Assembly: GCA_947451445.1 (NCBI GenBank)
Contig: CANFZJ010000098.1
Coordinates: 1-9,119, forward strand
Origin: Comamonadaceae bacterium
GTDB taxonomy: Bacteria; Pseudomonadota; Gammaproteobacteria; Burkholderiales; Burkholderiaceae_C
Length of the DNA stretch: 9,119 nucleotides
Reading direction: 5' to 3'
The notes beneath the pieces were generated by a model. The model searched no databases. It saw nothing but the letters and a program-made list of their open reading frames with translations, and was not told the origin of the DNA. Made by a program: the position numbers and the translations under genes. Within the stretch, counting starts at the first letter, position 1; every line of letters begins with the position of its first letter. Shown one piece after another: positions 1-6,138 of the stretch.

Positions 1-96
1 ATTCGGCAGGAACCGACGTTTGGTTTTGTTGTTGGCGTGGGAGACGTTGTTCCCAACCATCGGGCCTTTGCCCGTTACTTCGCATACGCGTGCCAT
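1..96 (-). CDS. rpmB: 50S ribosomal protein L28, N-terminal part
   Basis: The first 32 codons of large-subunit ribosomal protein L28 are present; the gene continues past the left edge. The translation begins MARVCEVTGKGPMVGNNVSH and goes on with ANNKTKRRFLPN, the conserved start of bacterial L28 (about 78 residues in full). The ATG is at 96-94 and is preceded by a GGAG Shine-Dalgarno at 107-104 with 7 nt spacing, which fixes the start. In proteobacteria rpmB is normally followed by rpmG (L33), expected just outside the window. It lies downstream of tRNA-Thr but is separated from it by a strong terminator, and it appears to have its own promoter and a structured leader of about 145 nt. Confidence 0.97.
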   Translation of the reverse strand, partial: MARVCEVTGKGPMVGNNVSHANNKTKRRFLPN

Positions 97-241
97 GAGG
101 ACACTCCAATCAAAACCGCCACAGCGCTGCTGTCGCGGTCAATTAACGGCTTTCGCCGCACCTCGCCACCGATTGCGGTGGCGGTAAAGTAATTTACCAA
201 GCCTGGGCGCCCCGTAAAAGAGTTGCCAAAATTCAGTAAAG
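97..241 (-). promoter_or_regulatory. structured 5' leader of rpmB
   Basis: The untranslated stretch between the predicted rpmB promoter and its start codon is rich in short perfect hairpins. In transcript order they are GGTAAA/TTTACC (198-193 with 188-183, 4-nt loop), CGCCACCG/CGGTGGCG (183-176 with 171-164, 4-nt loop), CGGC-GAAA-GCCG with a GNRA-type tetraloop (158-147) and ACAGC/GCTGT (133-129 with 125-121, 3-nt loop). The first two abut. None is followed by a U-tract, so they are not terminators. Ribosomal protein operons often carry such leaders for autogenous control, but I know of no established L28 leader, so this role is inference. I see no credible coding sequence here. Confidence 0.4.
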
Positions 242-247
242 CCTACG

Positions 248-278
248 ATTATAGCCTTGTCTGCTGAATTAGTGTCTA
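248..278 (-). promoter_or_regulatory. predicted sigma70 promoter of rpmB
   Basis: On the minus strand a perfect TATAAT (-10) lies at 253-248. A TAGACA box (-35, five of six to TTGACA) lies at 278-273, with a long 19-nt spacer. It begins just after the terminator that ends the tRNA-Thr transcript, as expected for independent transcription of the ribosomal protein operon. Predicted initiation is near 241. The spacer is longer than the optimal 17 nt, so the -35 assignment is less sure than the -10. Confidence 0.5.
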
Positions 279-294
279 GATCTTGGGTCACACA

Positions 295-328
295 AAAAAG
301 CCCGCCAGTTTGACCTGGCGGGCTTTTT
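295..328 (-). terminator. intrinsic terminator after tRNA-Thr
   Basis: A perfect 14-bp inverted repeat (295-308 with 315-328) has a GC-rich core, GCCCGCCAG/CTGGCGGGC, a 6-nt loop, and A/T runs on both outer sides. Read leftward it ends in a U-tract starting 9 nt after the tRNA CCA end. This makes it a textbook Rho-independent terminator for the fbp-tRNA transcript. The symmetrical A/T flanks would let it work in both directions. Confidence 0.88.
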
Positions 329-336
329 GCAATATG

Positions 337-412
337 TGGTGCCGGAGAGATGAATCGAACACCCGACCTTCTCATTACGAATGAGCTGCTCTACCGACTG
401 AGCTACACCGGC
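337..412 (-). tRNA. thrW: tRNA-Thr (anticodon CGT)
   Basis: A complete 76-nt tRNA with encoded CCA (339-337). The acceptor starts GCCGGTG and pairs with CTCCGGC with one U-U mismatch at pair 6-67. The D arm is GCTC/GAGC, the anticodon loop is TTCGTAA with anticodon CGT, and the T arm is GGGTG-TTCGATT-CATCT with two G-U pairs. The G27-A43 mismatch at the top of the anticodon stem is also found in E. coli tRNA-Thr(CGT), as I remember it. The anticodon reads ACG codons. The 5' end lies 14 nt downstream of the fbp stop codon. The symbol is by analogy with E. coli thrW. Confidence 0.97.
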
Positions 413-425
413 ACATAAGCCTTCA

Positions 426-452
426 ATTATAGCTTGGAGAAGTAGCTGCCAA
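426..452 (-). promoter_or_regulatory. putative tRNA-Thr promoter inside the fbp 3' end
   Basis: On the minus strand TTGGCA (five of six to TTGACA, 452-447) is followed by a 15-nt spacer and a perfect TATAAT (431-426). The -10 overlaps the last codon and the TAA stop of fbp. Predicted initiation near 419 would give a tRNA precursor with a 5' leader of only a few nucleotides. The 15-nt spacer is short for sigma70, so strength is uncertain, but the position fits a tRNA promoter. Confidence 0.48.
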
Positions 453-1434
453 TATGCGCTACTTCATTTTTTGATCCGAGGATCACGCTGACGCGCTCGT
501 GTAGCTTGCTGGGGGTGAGGTCCAGGATGCGTTGGGTGCCGGTGGTAGCAGCACCGCCAGCTTGTTCGATCAGCCAGCCCATGGGGTTGGCTTCGTACAT
601 CAGGCGCAGTTTGCCGGGTTTGCCGGGTTCGCGTTTGTCCCAGGGGTAGAGGAAGACGCCGCCACGGGTGAGGATACGGTGCACGTCGGCCACCATGCTG
701 GCGATCCAGCGCATGTTGAAGTCTTTGCCGCGCGGGCCGTCTGCGCCTTGCAGGCAGTCTGCCACGTAGCGCTGTACCGGGGTGTCCCAGTGGCGCATAT
801 TGCTCATGTTGATGGCAAATTCTTGGGTGTCGGGGGGGATTTGCACGTTTTCCTGGGTCAGCACGAACGAGCCCTGTTCGCGGTCCAGGGTGAACATGGC
901 GACACCGTTGCCCACGGTGAGCACCAGGGTGGTTTGCGGGCCGTAGACGCAGTAGCCTGCGGCGACCTGGTGTTGGCCGGCCTGCAGGAAGTCGGCTTCG
1001 CCCACGGCGGCGTCGCCGTCGGGCTTTTTCAGCACGCTGAAGATGGTGCCGATGCTGACATTCACGTCGATGTTGCTGGAGCCGTCCAGGGGATCAAACA
1101 GCAGCAGGTATTCGCCTTGCGGGTAGCGGTTGGGGACGACGTAGATGTCTTCCATTTCTTCGGATGCCATCGCTGCCAGGTGGCCGCCCCATTCGTTGGC
1201 TTCGATCAGCACTTCGTTGGCGATGATGTCCAGCTTTTTCTGGATTTCGCCTTGCACGTTTTCGGATTCGGCCGCGCCCAGCACGCCACCCAGTGCGCCT
1301 TTGTTGACGGCGTGGCTGATGCTTTTGCAGGACCGGGCGACGACTTCGAGCAGCAAGCGCAGTTGTGACGGGATCAGGCCGTCCACGCGTTGTTGTTCTA
1401 CGAGGTAGCGGGTGAGAGAGATGTTTTGGGTCAT
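427..1434 (-). CDS. fbp: fructose-1,6-bisphosphatase class 1
   Basis: Cytosolic Mg2+-dependent enzyme that hydrolyses fructose 1,6-bisphosphate to fructose 6-phosphate, the committed step of gluconeogenesis (and of a Calvin cycle if present). The product has 335 residues, close to the E. coli enzyme (332). Metal-binding motifs are visible: Glu92-Glu93 in ASEEMED, and the FDPLDGSSNIDVN signature with Asp114 and Asp117. The C-terminal half carries the substrate-site segment GKLRLMYEANPMGWLIEQAGG and the late VILGSKNEV motif. The ATG at 1434 follows only a weak purine-rich stretch (CGGAAC). It sits 14 nt after pepN, suggesting translation within a polycistronic transcript. The last codon and stop overlap a TATAAT for the following tRNA gene. 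Confidence 0.97.
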   Translation of the reverse strand: MTQNISLTRYLVEQQRVDGLIPSQLRLLLEVVARSCKSISHAVNKGALGGVLGAAESENVQGEIQKKLDIIANEVLIEANEWGGHLAAMASEEMEDIYVVPNRYPQGEYLLLFDPLDGSSNIDVNVSIGTIFSVLKKPDGDAAVGEADFLQAGQHQVAAGYCVYGPQTTLVLTVGNGVAMFTLDREQGSFVLTQENVQIPPDTQEFAINMSNMRHWDTPVQRYVADCLQGADGPRGKDFNMRWIASMVADVHRILTRGGVFLYPWDKREPGKPGKLRLMYEANPMGWLIEQAGGAATTGTQRILDLTPSKLHERVSVILGSKNEVAHIGSYFSKL

Positions 1435-1448
1435 ATTGGGTTCCGTAT

Positions 1449-4151
1449 TTAGTCGGCCAGCGCGCGCGAAACCACTTCGCGCACGTCGTTGCTCAGGTCG
1501 GTTTTAGCGGCGACGCGGGCCAGGGCCTCGCGGGCGGCGCTGCGGTAGGGTTCGGCCAGGTTCTTCCAGCGGTCCAGGGCGCGGGCCAGGCGGGCGGCAA
1601 CCTGCGGGTTGATGCCGTCCAGCTCGATGACGCGCTCGCTCCAGAACACATAGCCTGCGGCGTCGCGGCGGTGGAATGCGCCGGGGTTGGCGCTGCAGTA
1701 GCTGAACACCACGCTGCGGGCCCGGTTCGGGTTGCGCAGGCTGAAGTCGGCGTGCTTCATCAGCTGGCGCACGGCGGGAAGGATGTTGCCACCCTGGTCC
1801 GGCGCACCGGCCTGCAGGGCAAACCATTTGTCCAGCACCAGGGCTTCGTCTTTGAACAGCGCGTGGAACAACGGCAGGGCCTGGGCGGCCAGCGGATGGC
1901 CGCTGGAGACCAGGGCGTTGAGCGCGTTGAAGCGGTCGGTCATGTTGGCCGCAATTTTGAAGCGCTGGTAGGTCTTGCCGGGCCACACTGTGTCGCCGTT
2001 GGCAATGGCTGCCAGGCAGAGCTGGCTCAAGGCCATGCCGGACAGGGCGCGGCGGCCGCTGGACAGTGGGTCGGGCTGGTAGGCCCCGGTGTCGCAGTGC
2101 GTGGCGTAGACCTCCGCCCAGTCGCTGGCCAGGGCCTGCGCCAGCTGGGCCCGCATGGCTTCGCGCACGGCGTGGATGCGTTGCGGGTCCACCACGTCCA
2201 GCTGTTCGGCCAGATAGGTTTCGGACGGCAGGGTCAGCACCAGTTCTTTGAAGGCCGGGTCCAGGTCCGGGTGGCGCAGCACATCGCGCATGGCAGCAAT
2301 ATAGGCATCATTTAGCGGCTTGGCGCAGGTTATATCTGCGTCACTAGCTATCAATGTGATAGCGGACCGCACCGCCAGCCGCTGCCCGGCTTCCCAGCGG
2401 TTGAAGGCGTCGGTGTCATGCGCCAGCAGGGTGAGCAGCTGGGCGTCGGTGTAGTCGAACGCCAGGGTGACCGGGGCGCTGAAGCCGCGCAAGATGCTGG
2501 GCACGGGTTCGGCAGTCAGGCCAGTGAAGGTCAGCGTCTCCGACGCCTGTGTCAGCACAAAGTTGAACGGCGCGGGTAGGGTGTGGTCGCCCAGCTGCAG
2601 CGGCAGTTCCTGGCCGTCGGCAGACAGCAAACCGAGGCCGACGGGGATGACAAACGGCTGTTTGTCGGTTTGGCCGTGGGTGGGCGCGCAGCTTTGGGCC
2701 AGCGTCAGCGTGTAGCTGCCTGCGGCGGCGTCAAACTGTCCGGTGGCCTGCACGCGGGGCGTGCCGGCCTGGCTGTACCAGCGCTTGAACTGGGGCAGCA
2801 GGCGGGCCAGTTCGGAGCCGGGGTTGGCGTCGGCAATCGCCTGGGCGAAGTCGTCGCAGGTCACGGCCTGGCCGTCGAAGCGGTCGAAATACAGTTTCAT
2901 CCCCTGGGCAAAACCGTCGCGGCCCACCAGGGTTTGCATCATGCGGACCACCTCGGCACCTTTTTCGTAGATGGTGACGGTGTAGAAGTTGTTGATTTCG
3001 ATGTAGCTGTCGGGCCGTACCGGGTGGGCCATGGGGCCGGCGTCTTCGGGGAACTGGGCGGTGCGCAGCACGCGCACGTCTTCGATGCGCTTGACTGCCT
3101 TGGCCGATGGCTCGCGGCACAGGTCCTGGCTGAATTCCTGGTCGCGGAAGACGGTCAGGCCTTCTTTCAAACTGAGTTGGAACCAGTCACGGCAGGTGAC
3201 GCGGTTGCCGCTCCAGTTGTGGAAGTATTCGTGGCCCACGACCGACTCGATGTTGGCGTAATCGACATCGGTGGCGGTGGTCTGGTTGGCCAACACGTAC
3301 TTGGTGTTGAAGATGTTCAGGCCCTTGTTTTCCATCGCGCCCATGTTGAAGTCGCTGGTGGCGACGACCATGAAGCGTTCCAGGTCCAGCGGCAGGCCGA
3401 AGCGGGCTTCGTCCCAGGCGATGGAGGCCATCAGCGAATGCATGGCGTGTTCGGTCTTGTCCAGGTCGCCGGGGCGCACAAACACCTGCAGCAGGTGGTC
3501 TTTGCCGTTGCGTGCGGTGATGCTTTGCTCGCGGCTGACCAGCTGCCCGGCCACCAGCGCAAACAGATAGCAGGGCTTGCGGAACGGGTCTTCCCAGGTG
3601 GCGAAATGGCGGCCCACATTGTCAGGTCCAGCCAGGGGGCCAGAGTCCACCAGGTTGCCGTTGGACAGCAGCACCGGGTACTTGGCCTGGTCGGCGCGCA
3701 GGGTCACGGTGTAGGTGGCCATCACGTCCGGGCGGTCCAGGAAGTAGGTGATGCGGCGAAAGCCCTCGGCCTCGCACTGGGTGAAAAAGGTGTCGTTGCT
3801 GACGAACAAGCCCATCAACTTGGTGTTTTTGATGGGGGCGCAGGTGGTGAAGATTTCCAGGTCAAACGCGCCATCTTCAACGCTTGGCAGGTTCTCCAGC
3901 ACCAGTTGGCTGCCTTCGATCTTGAAGGATGCCCCCTGGCCGTTGACCAGCACGCGGGCTAGGTTAAGCTCTTCGCCGTCCAGCCGCAGCGCCTGGGGCG
4001 CCACGTCGGGGTTGCGGCGCATGCGCATCTTGTTGAGCACGCGGGTCTTGGCCGGGTCCAGGTCGAAGCACAGCGCCACCGTGTCGATCCAGAAAGCGGG
4101 CGCGGTGTAGTCCGCCCGGTGGATGGCTGTCGCCTGTCCTTCACGGTACAT
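1449..4151 (-). CDS. pepN: aminopeptidase N (M1 family zinc metallopeptidase)
   Basis: Zinc aminopeptidase that removes N-terminal residues from peptides in late cytosolic protein degradation. It has 900 residues (E. coli PepN 870). The substrate-binding GAMEN motif is at 271-275, the zinc motif HEYFH at 307-311 with the third ligand Glu330 in SLKEGLT, and the transition-state tyrosine probably in IYEKGA near 395. The C-terminal helical PepN domain ends in the NPNRARS and NPQVAARLARALDRWK segments. I chose the ATG at 4151 because the family begins about here and GGAG (4162-4159) sits 7 nt upstream; the frame is open upstream to 4313, but that stretch does not resemble the family. The gene overlaps the end of the HAD gene by 11 nt, implying translational coupling. 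Residues 597-613 are encoded by a repeat element (see 2314-2363). Confidence 0.97.
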   Translation of the reverse strand: MYREGQATAIHRADYTAPAFWIDTVALCFDLDPAKTRVLNKMRMRRNPDVAPQALRLDGEELNLARVLVNGQGASFKIEGSQLVLENLPSVEDGAFDLEIFTTCAPIKNTKLMGLFVSNDTFFTQCEAEGFRRITYFLDRPDVMATYTVTLRADQAKYPVLLSNGNLVDSGPLAGPDNVGRHFATWEDPFRKPCYLFALVAGQLVSREQSITARNGKDHLLQVFVRPGDLDKTEHAMHSLMASIAWDEARFGLPLDLERFMVVATSDFNMGAMENKGLNIFNTKYVLANQTTATDVDYANIESVVGHEYFHNWSGNRVTCRDWFQLSLKEGLTVFRDQEFSQDLCREPSAKAVKRIEDVRVLRTAQFPEDAGPMAHPVRPDSYIEINNFYTVTIYEKGAEVVRMMQTLVGRDGFAQGMKLYFDRFDGQAVTCDDFAQAIADANPGSELARLLPQFKRWYSQAGTPRVQATGQFDAAAGSYTLTLAQSCAPTHGQTDKQPFVIPVGLGLLSADGQELPLQLGDHTLPAPFNFVLTQASETLTFTGLTAEPVPSILRGFSAPVTLAFDYTDAQLLTLLAHDTDAFNRWEAGQRLAVRSAITLIASDADITCAKPLNDAYIAAMRDVLRHPDLDPAFKELVLTLPSETYLAEQLDVVDPQRIHAVREAMRAQLAQALASDWAEVYATHCDTGAYQPDPLSSGRRALSGMALSQLCLAAIANGDTVWPGKTYQRFKIAANMTDRFNALNALVSSGHPLAAQALPLFHALFKDEALVLDKWFALQAGAPDQGGNILPAVRQLMKHADFSLRNPNRARSVVFSYCSANPGAFHRRDAAGYVFWSERVIELDGINPQVAARLARALDRWKNLAEPYRSAAREALARVAAKTDLSNDVREVVSRALAD
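2314..2363 (-). repeat. two-hairpin repeat, copy C, within pepN
   Basis: An AT-rich patch inside GC-rich pepN that on the minus strand has the same architecture as the intergenic copies at 6091 and 8266. It has a 17-nt hairpin GCTATCA-CAT-TGATAGC (2363-2347), a 5-nt spacer, a 19-nt hairpin ACGCAG-N7-CTGCGC (2341-2323), then a GCC-containing tail. By hand count it matches the other two at 25 and 26 of 41 core positions. It is read in frame as residues 597-613 of PepN (AITLIASDADITCAKPL) without a stop. The hairpin symmetry is not required by the protein, which favours a real insertion. Confidence 0.6.
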
Positions 4152-4830
4152 GGAGGGTCTCCAAAAAGTTCGATTGCAAAAGTGCGTTGTAGTCGCGCAC
4201 GCAGGTGATGACGTGCGGCCCGGCCAGTTCTTCTGGCGTGTTGGTGCTGCAAATGCCCACGGCACGCATGCCCGCCCGGCGTGCGGCCTCGATGCCAAAC
4301 GGTGCATCTTCAAACACGATGCAGTGCGCGGGCAGCACGCCGATGCGCTGGGCTGCTGCTAAAAAGATAGCGGGCGTGGGCTTGCCGGTCAGCCCCTCGT
4401 CGCCGCGCGCGATGGCGTCGGGCGGCGGGCTCATTTTCAAATGGCCCAGCGCAAATTCCACGTTGTGGATGTCGCCCGCCGTACCCACGGCCACCTTCAG
4501 GCCACGCGCCCGGGTAGCTTGGTGGAAGGCGCTGAAGCCCGCCACTTCTTTGAAGATAGGGCCGAAGATGTCGCGGTACAGGCGCTCTTTCTCGTGCACC
4601 AGCGCCCAGGCGTGGGCGTCATCCAGGTCCGGCTGGTCCAGCAGCAGGCGAACGCATTCCAGCCCGGTGCGGCCCGTGGTGCGGCGCATCAGCTCGTCAA
4701 TCGGCATGTCGATGCCGTGTTCGCGGGCAAAGTCCTGCCAGGTGGAGGCGTGGTGCGGCATGGAGTCGATCATGGTGCCGTCCATGTCGAAGATGATGGC
4801 TTGGGTGGGCTGCGAGAGGAGCGCTTGCAT
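4141..4830 (-). CDS. HAD superfamily hydrolase, beta-phosphoglucomutase-like
   Basis: A 229-residue cytosolic haloacid dehalogenase-type phosphatase or phosphomutase. All four HAD motifs are present: FDMDGT with nucleophile Asp15 and acid/base Asp17, motif II Thr117 (VAVGTAGD), motif III Lys150 (GLTGKPTP) and motif IV FEDAPFGIEAARRAGM with Glu174-Asp175. Between motifs I and II lies an alpha-helical cap of subfamily IA type, residues 20-105. The FEDAPFGI form is typical of beta-phosphoglucomutase and sugar-phosphate phosphatases such as YqaB/YfbT; the substrate cannot be read from the sequence. The ATG is 3 nt after the prfB stop with only a poor Shine-Dalgarno (AAGG), so reinitiation after RF2 is likely. 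The 3' end overlaps pepN by 11 nt and contains the pepN ribosome binding site. Confidence 0.93.
   Translation of the reverse strand: MQALLSQPTQAIIFDMDGTMIDSMPHHASTWQDFAREHGIDMPIDELMRRTTGRTGLECVRLLLDQPDLDDAHAWALVHEKERLYRDIFGPIFKEVAGFSAFHQATRARGLKVAVGTAGDIHNVEFALGHLKMSPPPDAIARGDEGLTGKPTPAIFLAAAQRIGVLPAHCIVFEDAPFGIEAARRAGMRAVGICSTNTPEELAGPHVITCVRDYNALLQSNFLETLHVP
4159..4162 (-). promoter_or_regulatory. pepN ribosome binding site within the HAD gene
   Basis: On the minus strand GGAG lies 7 nt before the pepN ATG (4151) and inside the last codons of the HAD phosphatase. It decides the pepN start over upstream in-frame codons. Because the HAD stop is at 4143-4141, a ribosome ending there stops past the pepN ATG, the usual geometry for translational coupling. 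Confidence 0.75.
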
Positions 4831-4833
4831 GGG

Positions 4834-5938
4834 TTACACGCCTTGCTTGAGAGACGCTTCGATGAAGATATCCAAGTCCCCGTCCAGCACCTTCTGCGTG
4901 GCCGAGACTTCGACGTTGGTGCGCAAATCCTTGATGCGGCTGTTGTCCAGCACGTAGCTGCGGATTTGGTGGCCCCAGCCCACGTCGGTCTTGGTGTCTT
5001 CCAGTTTTTGCTGGGCTTCTTGCTGTTTGCGCAGCTCGAAGTCGTACAGGCGGCTACGCAGGCGCTTCCAGGCCACGTCGCGGTTGCTGTGCTGGCTACG
5101 GCCGTCTTGGCACTGCACCACGATGCCGGTGGGCAAGTGGGTCAGGCGCACCGCCGAGTCGGTCTTGTTGATGTGCTGGCCGCCGGCGCCGCTGGCGCGG
5201 AAGGTGTCGGTGCGCACGTCGCTGGGGTTGATGTTGATCTCGATCGAGTCGTCGATTTCAGGGTACACAAACACGCTGGCAAAGCTGGTGTGGCGGCCGC
5301 CGGACGAGTCGAACGGGCTCTTGCGCACCAGGCGGTGCACGCCGGTCTCAGTCCGCAGCAGGCCAAAGGCGTATTCGCCCTCGATCTTGATGGTCGCGCC
5401 CTTGATGCCCGCGGTGTCGCCGTCGGTGATGTCTTCGACCGTGGCGGTGAAGCCTTTGCGCTCGGCGTACTTCAGGTACTGGCGCAGCAGCATGCTGGCC
5501 CAGTCGCAGGCCTCGGTGCCACCCGCGCCGGACTGGATGTCCAGGAAGCAGGGCAGGGGGTCGGCCGGGTTGTTGAACATGCGGCGGAATTCGAGGGCTT
5601 CGACCTCGGTGGTCAGCTTGGCGGCCTCGGTTTCGATGTGCTCCAGGCTGTCAAAGTCGGCTTCGTCTTTGGACATCTCGAACAGCTCGCTGTTGTCGGC
5701 CAGCTCGGTGCCCAGGCGGGTCAGCGCCAGGACGACGCCGTCCAGGGCTTTCTTTTCGCGGCCCAGTTCCTGGGCTTTTTTAGGGTCGTTCCAGACGCTG
5801 GGGTCTTCCAGGCTGGCGTTGACGGTTCTCAGGCGTTCGGCTTTGGCATCGTAGTCAAAGATACCTCCGTAAATCTTCGGTGCGCACGCTCAGGGAGCTG
5901 AGTTGGTTGCCGATGGTGTTGATGCGTTCTGCGTCCAT
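4834..5938 (-). CDS. prfB: peptide chain release factor 2, made by programmed +1 frameshift
   Basis: RF2 recognises UAA and UGA stop codons and triggers hydrolysis of the nascent peptide in the ribosome. The gene is in two frames. Codons 1-27 start at ATG 5938 (MDAERINTIGNQLSSLSVRT...) and end at an in-frame TGA (5857-5855). A +1 slip at CTT then continues with DYDAKAERLRTVNASLEDPS for 340 residues to TAA 4836-4834. The product is 367 residues (E. coli 365). In full-length numbering the stop-codon recognition motif SPF is at 207-209 and the catalytic GGQ at 252-254. The residue matching E. coli K-12 Thr246 is alanine here, the usual state. The ATG at 5676 is internal (residue 88), and starting there would lose domain 1. 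RF2 itself controls the frameshift: low RF2 lets the ribosome pause at UGA and shift. Confidence 0.96.
5854..5869 (-). promoter_or_regulatory. prfB programmed +1 frameshift site
   Basis: On the minus strand the sequence reads CGG AGG TAT CTT TGA C. The elements match the E. coli site: an internal Shine-Dalgarno-like GGAGG, 3 nt (TAT) to the slippery CTT codon, then TGA followed by C, the weakest termination context. Skipping the T at 5857 puts the ribosome into the GAC TAC GAT frame. In E. coli the SD-like run is AGGGGG, here CGGAGG. Confidence 0.95.
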
Positions 5939-5973
5939 GAGATTCTTTCGAGAGGGGGTAAAGGGCTGGGAGG

Positions 5974-6022
5974 TAACTTGCATCGCTTCGGGGCGGCGCT
6001 GCCGCCGAAGCGATGCAAGTTA
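5974..6022. repeat. long palindrome upstream of prfB
   Basis: An 18-bp perfect inverted repeat (5974-5991 with 6005-6022) beginning TAACTTGCATCGCTTCGG on the plus strand, with a 13-nt GC-rich centre that can pair further as GGCGGC/GCCGCC if the register slips. It lies 36 nt upstream of the prfB start, in the 192-nt gap after the hydrolase. There is no T-tract on either side, so it is not a standard intrinsic terminator. It may be a REP-like element, an mRNA-stabilising hairpin, or a regulatory structure in the prfB leader. Confidence 0.75.
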
Positions 6023-6090
6023 TGGGGGTGGCCGGATGGCGTAACCGCTTATTTTCTCACGGCTGGCGGGCTGCCCTGCACGGCACGGCT

Positions 6091-6138
6091 ACTATCAATT
6101 GTGTAGCTGCTTGTGCAGGTGGAATATGCGCTAGGCCA
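6091..6138 (+). repeat. two-hairpin repeat, copy A, over the hydrolase stop
   Basis: On the plus strand this has the 17-5-19 architecture: first hairpin ACTATCA-ATT-GTGTAGC (6091-6107), spacer TGCTT, second hairpin GTGCAG-N7-ATGCGC (6113-6131), then TAGGCCA. By hand it matches copy B at 30 of 41 core positions. The first stem is degenerate (one mismatch and a G-U type pair). The 3' end of the convergent hydrolase gene runs into it: the TAG stop at 6133-6131 and the last two codons fall in the repeat. Confidence 0.65.

Noticed and set aside
139..375. A 78-codon minus-strand frame covering part of the tRNA, the terminator and the rpmB leader
   Set aside because: It starts inside the tRNA gene and runs through the terminator; composition and content do not look like a protein.
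427..470. Resemblance of the fbp 3' end (GTAGCTGCC then AATATGCGCTA) to the two-hairpin repeat
   Set aside because: Only fragments match; the spacing and hairpins of the 41-nt core are absent, and the residues fit a normal Fbp C-terminus.
532..1368. A 278-codon plus-strand frame antisense to fbp
   Set aside because: Antisense shadow of a confidently identified enzyme.
2583..3962. A 459-codon plus-strand frame antisense to pepN
   Set aside because: A shadow of the G/C third-position bias of pepN; the translation is a low-complexity mix of V, A, G, H and Q with no recognisable domain.
4152..4313. A longer pepN start giving 54 extra residues
   Set aside because: The extra residues are the HAD gene read in another frame; the M1 family N-terminus and GGAG support the ATG at 4151.
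4360..4380. AT-rich GCTATCTTTTTAGC patch in the HAD gene, similar to the first hairpin of the repeat
   Set aside because: It encodes the ordinary IFLAAAQ helix after the GKPTP motif, and no second hairpin follows.
4441..5901. A 486-codon plus-strand frame antisense to the HAD gene and prfB
   Set aside because: The same shadow effect: it spans two well-identified genes and their junction and shows no domain.
5974..6022. Reading the palindrome as an intrinsic terminator of the hydrolase gene
   Set aside because: No T-run follows the stem on either strand.
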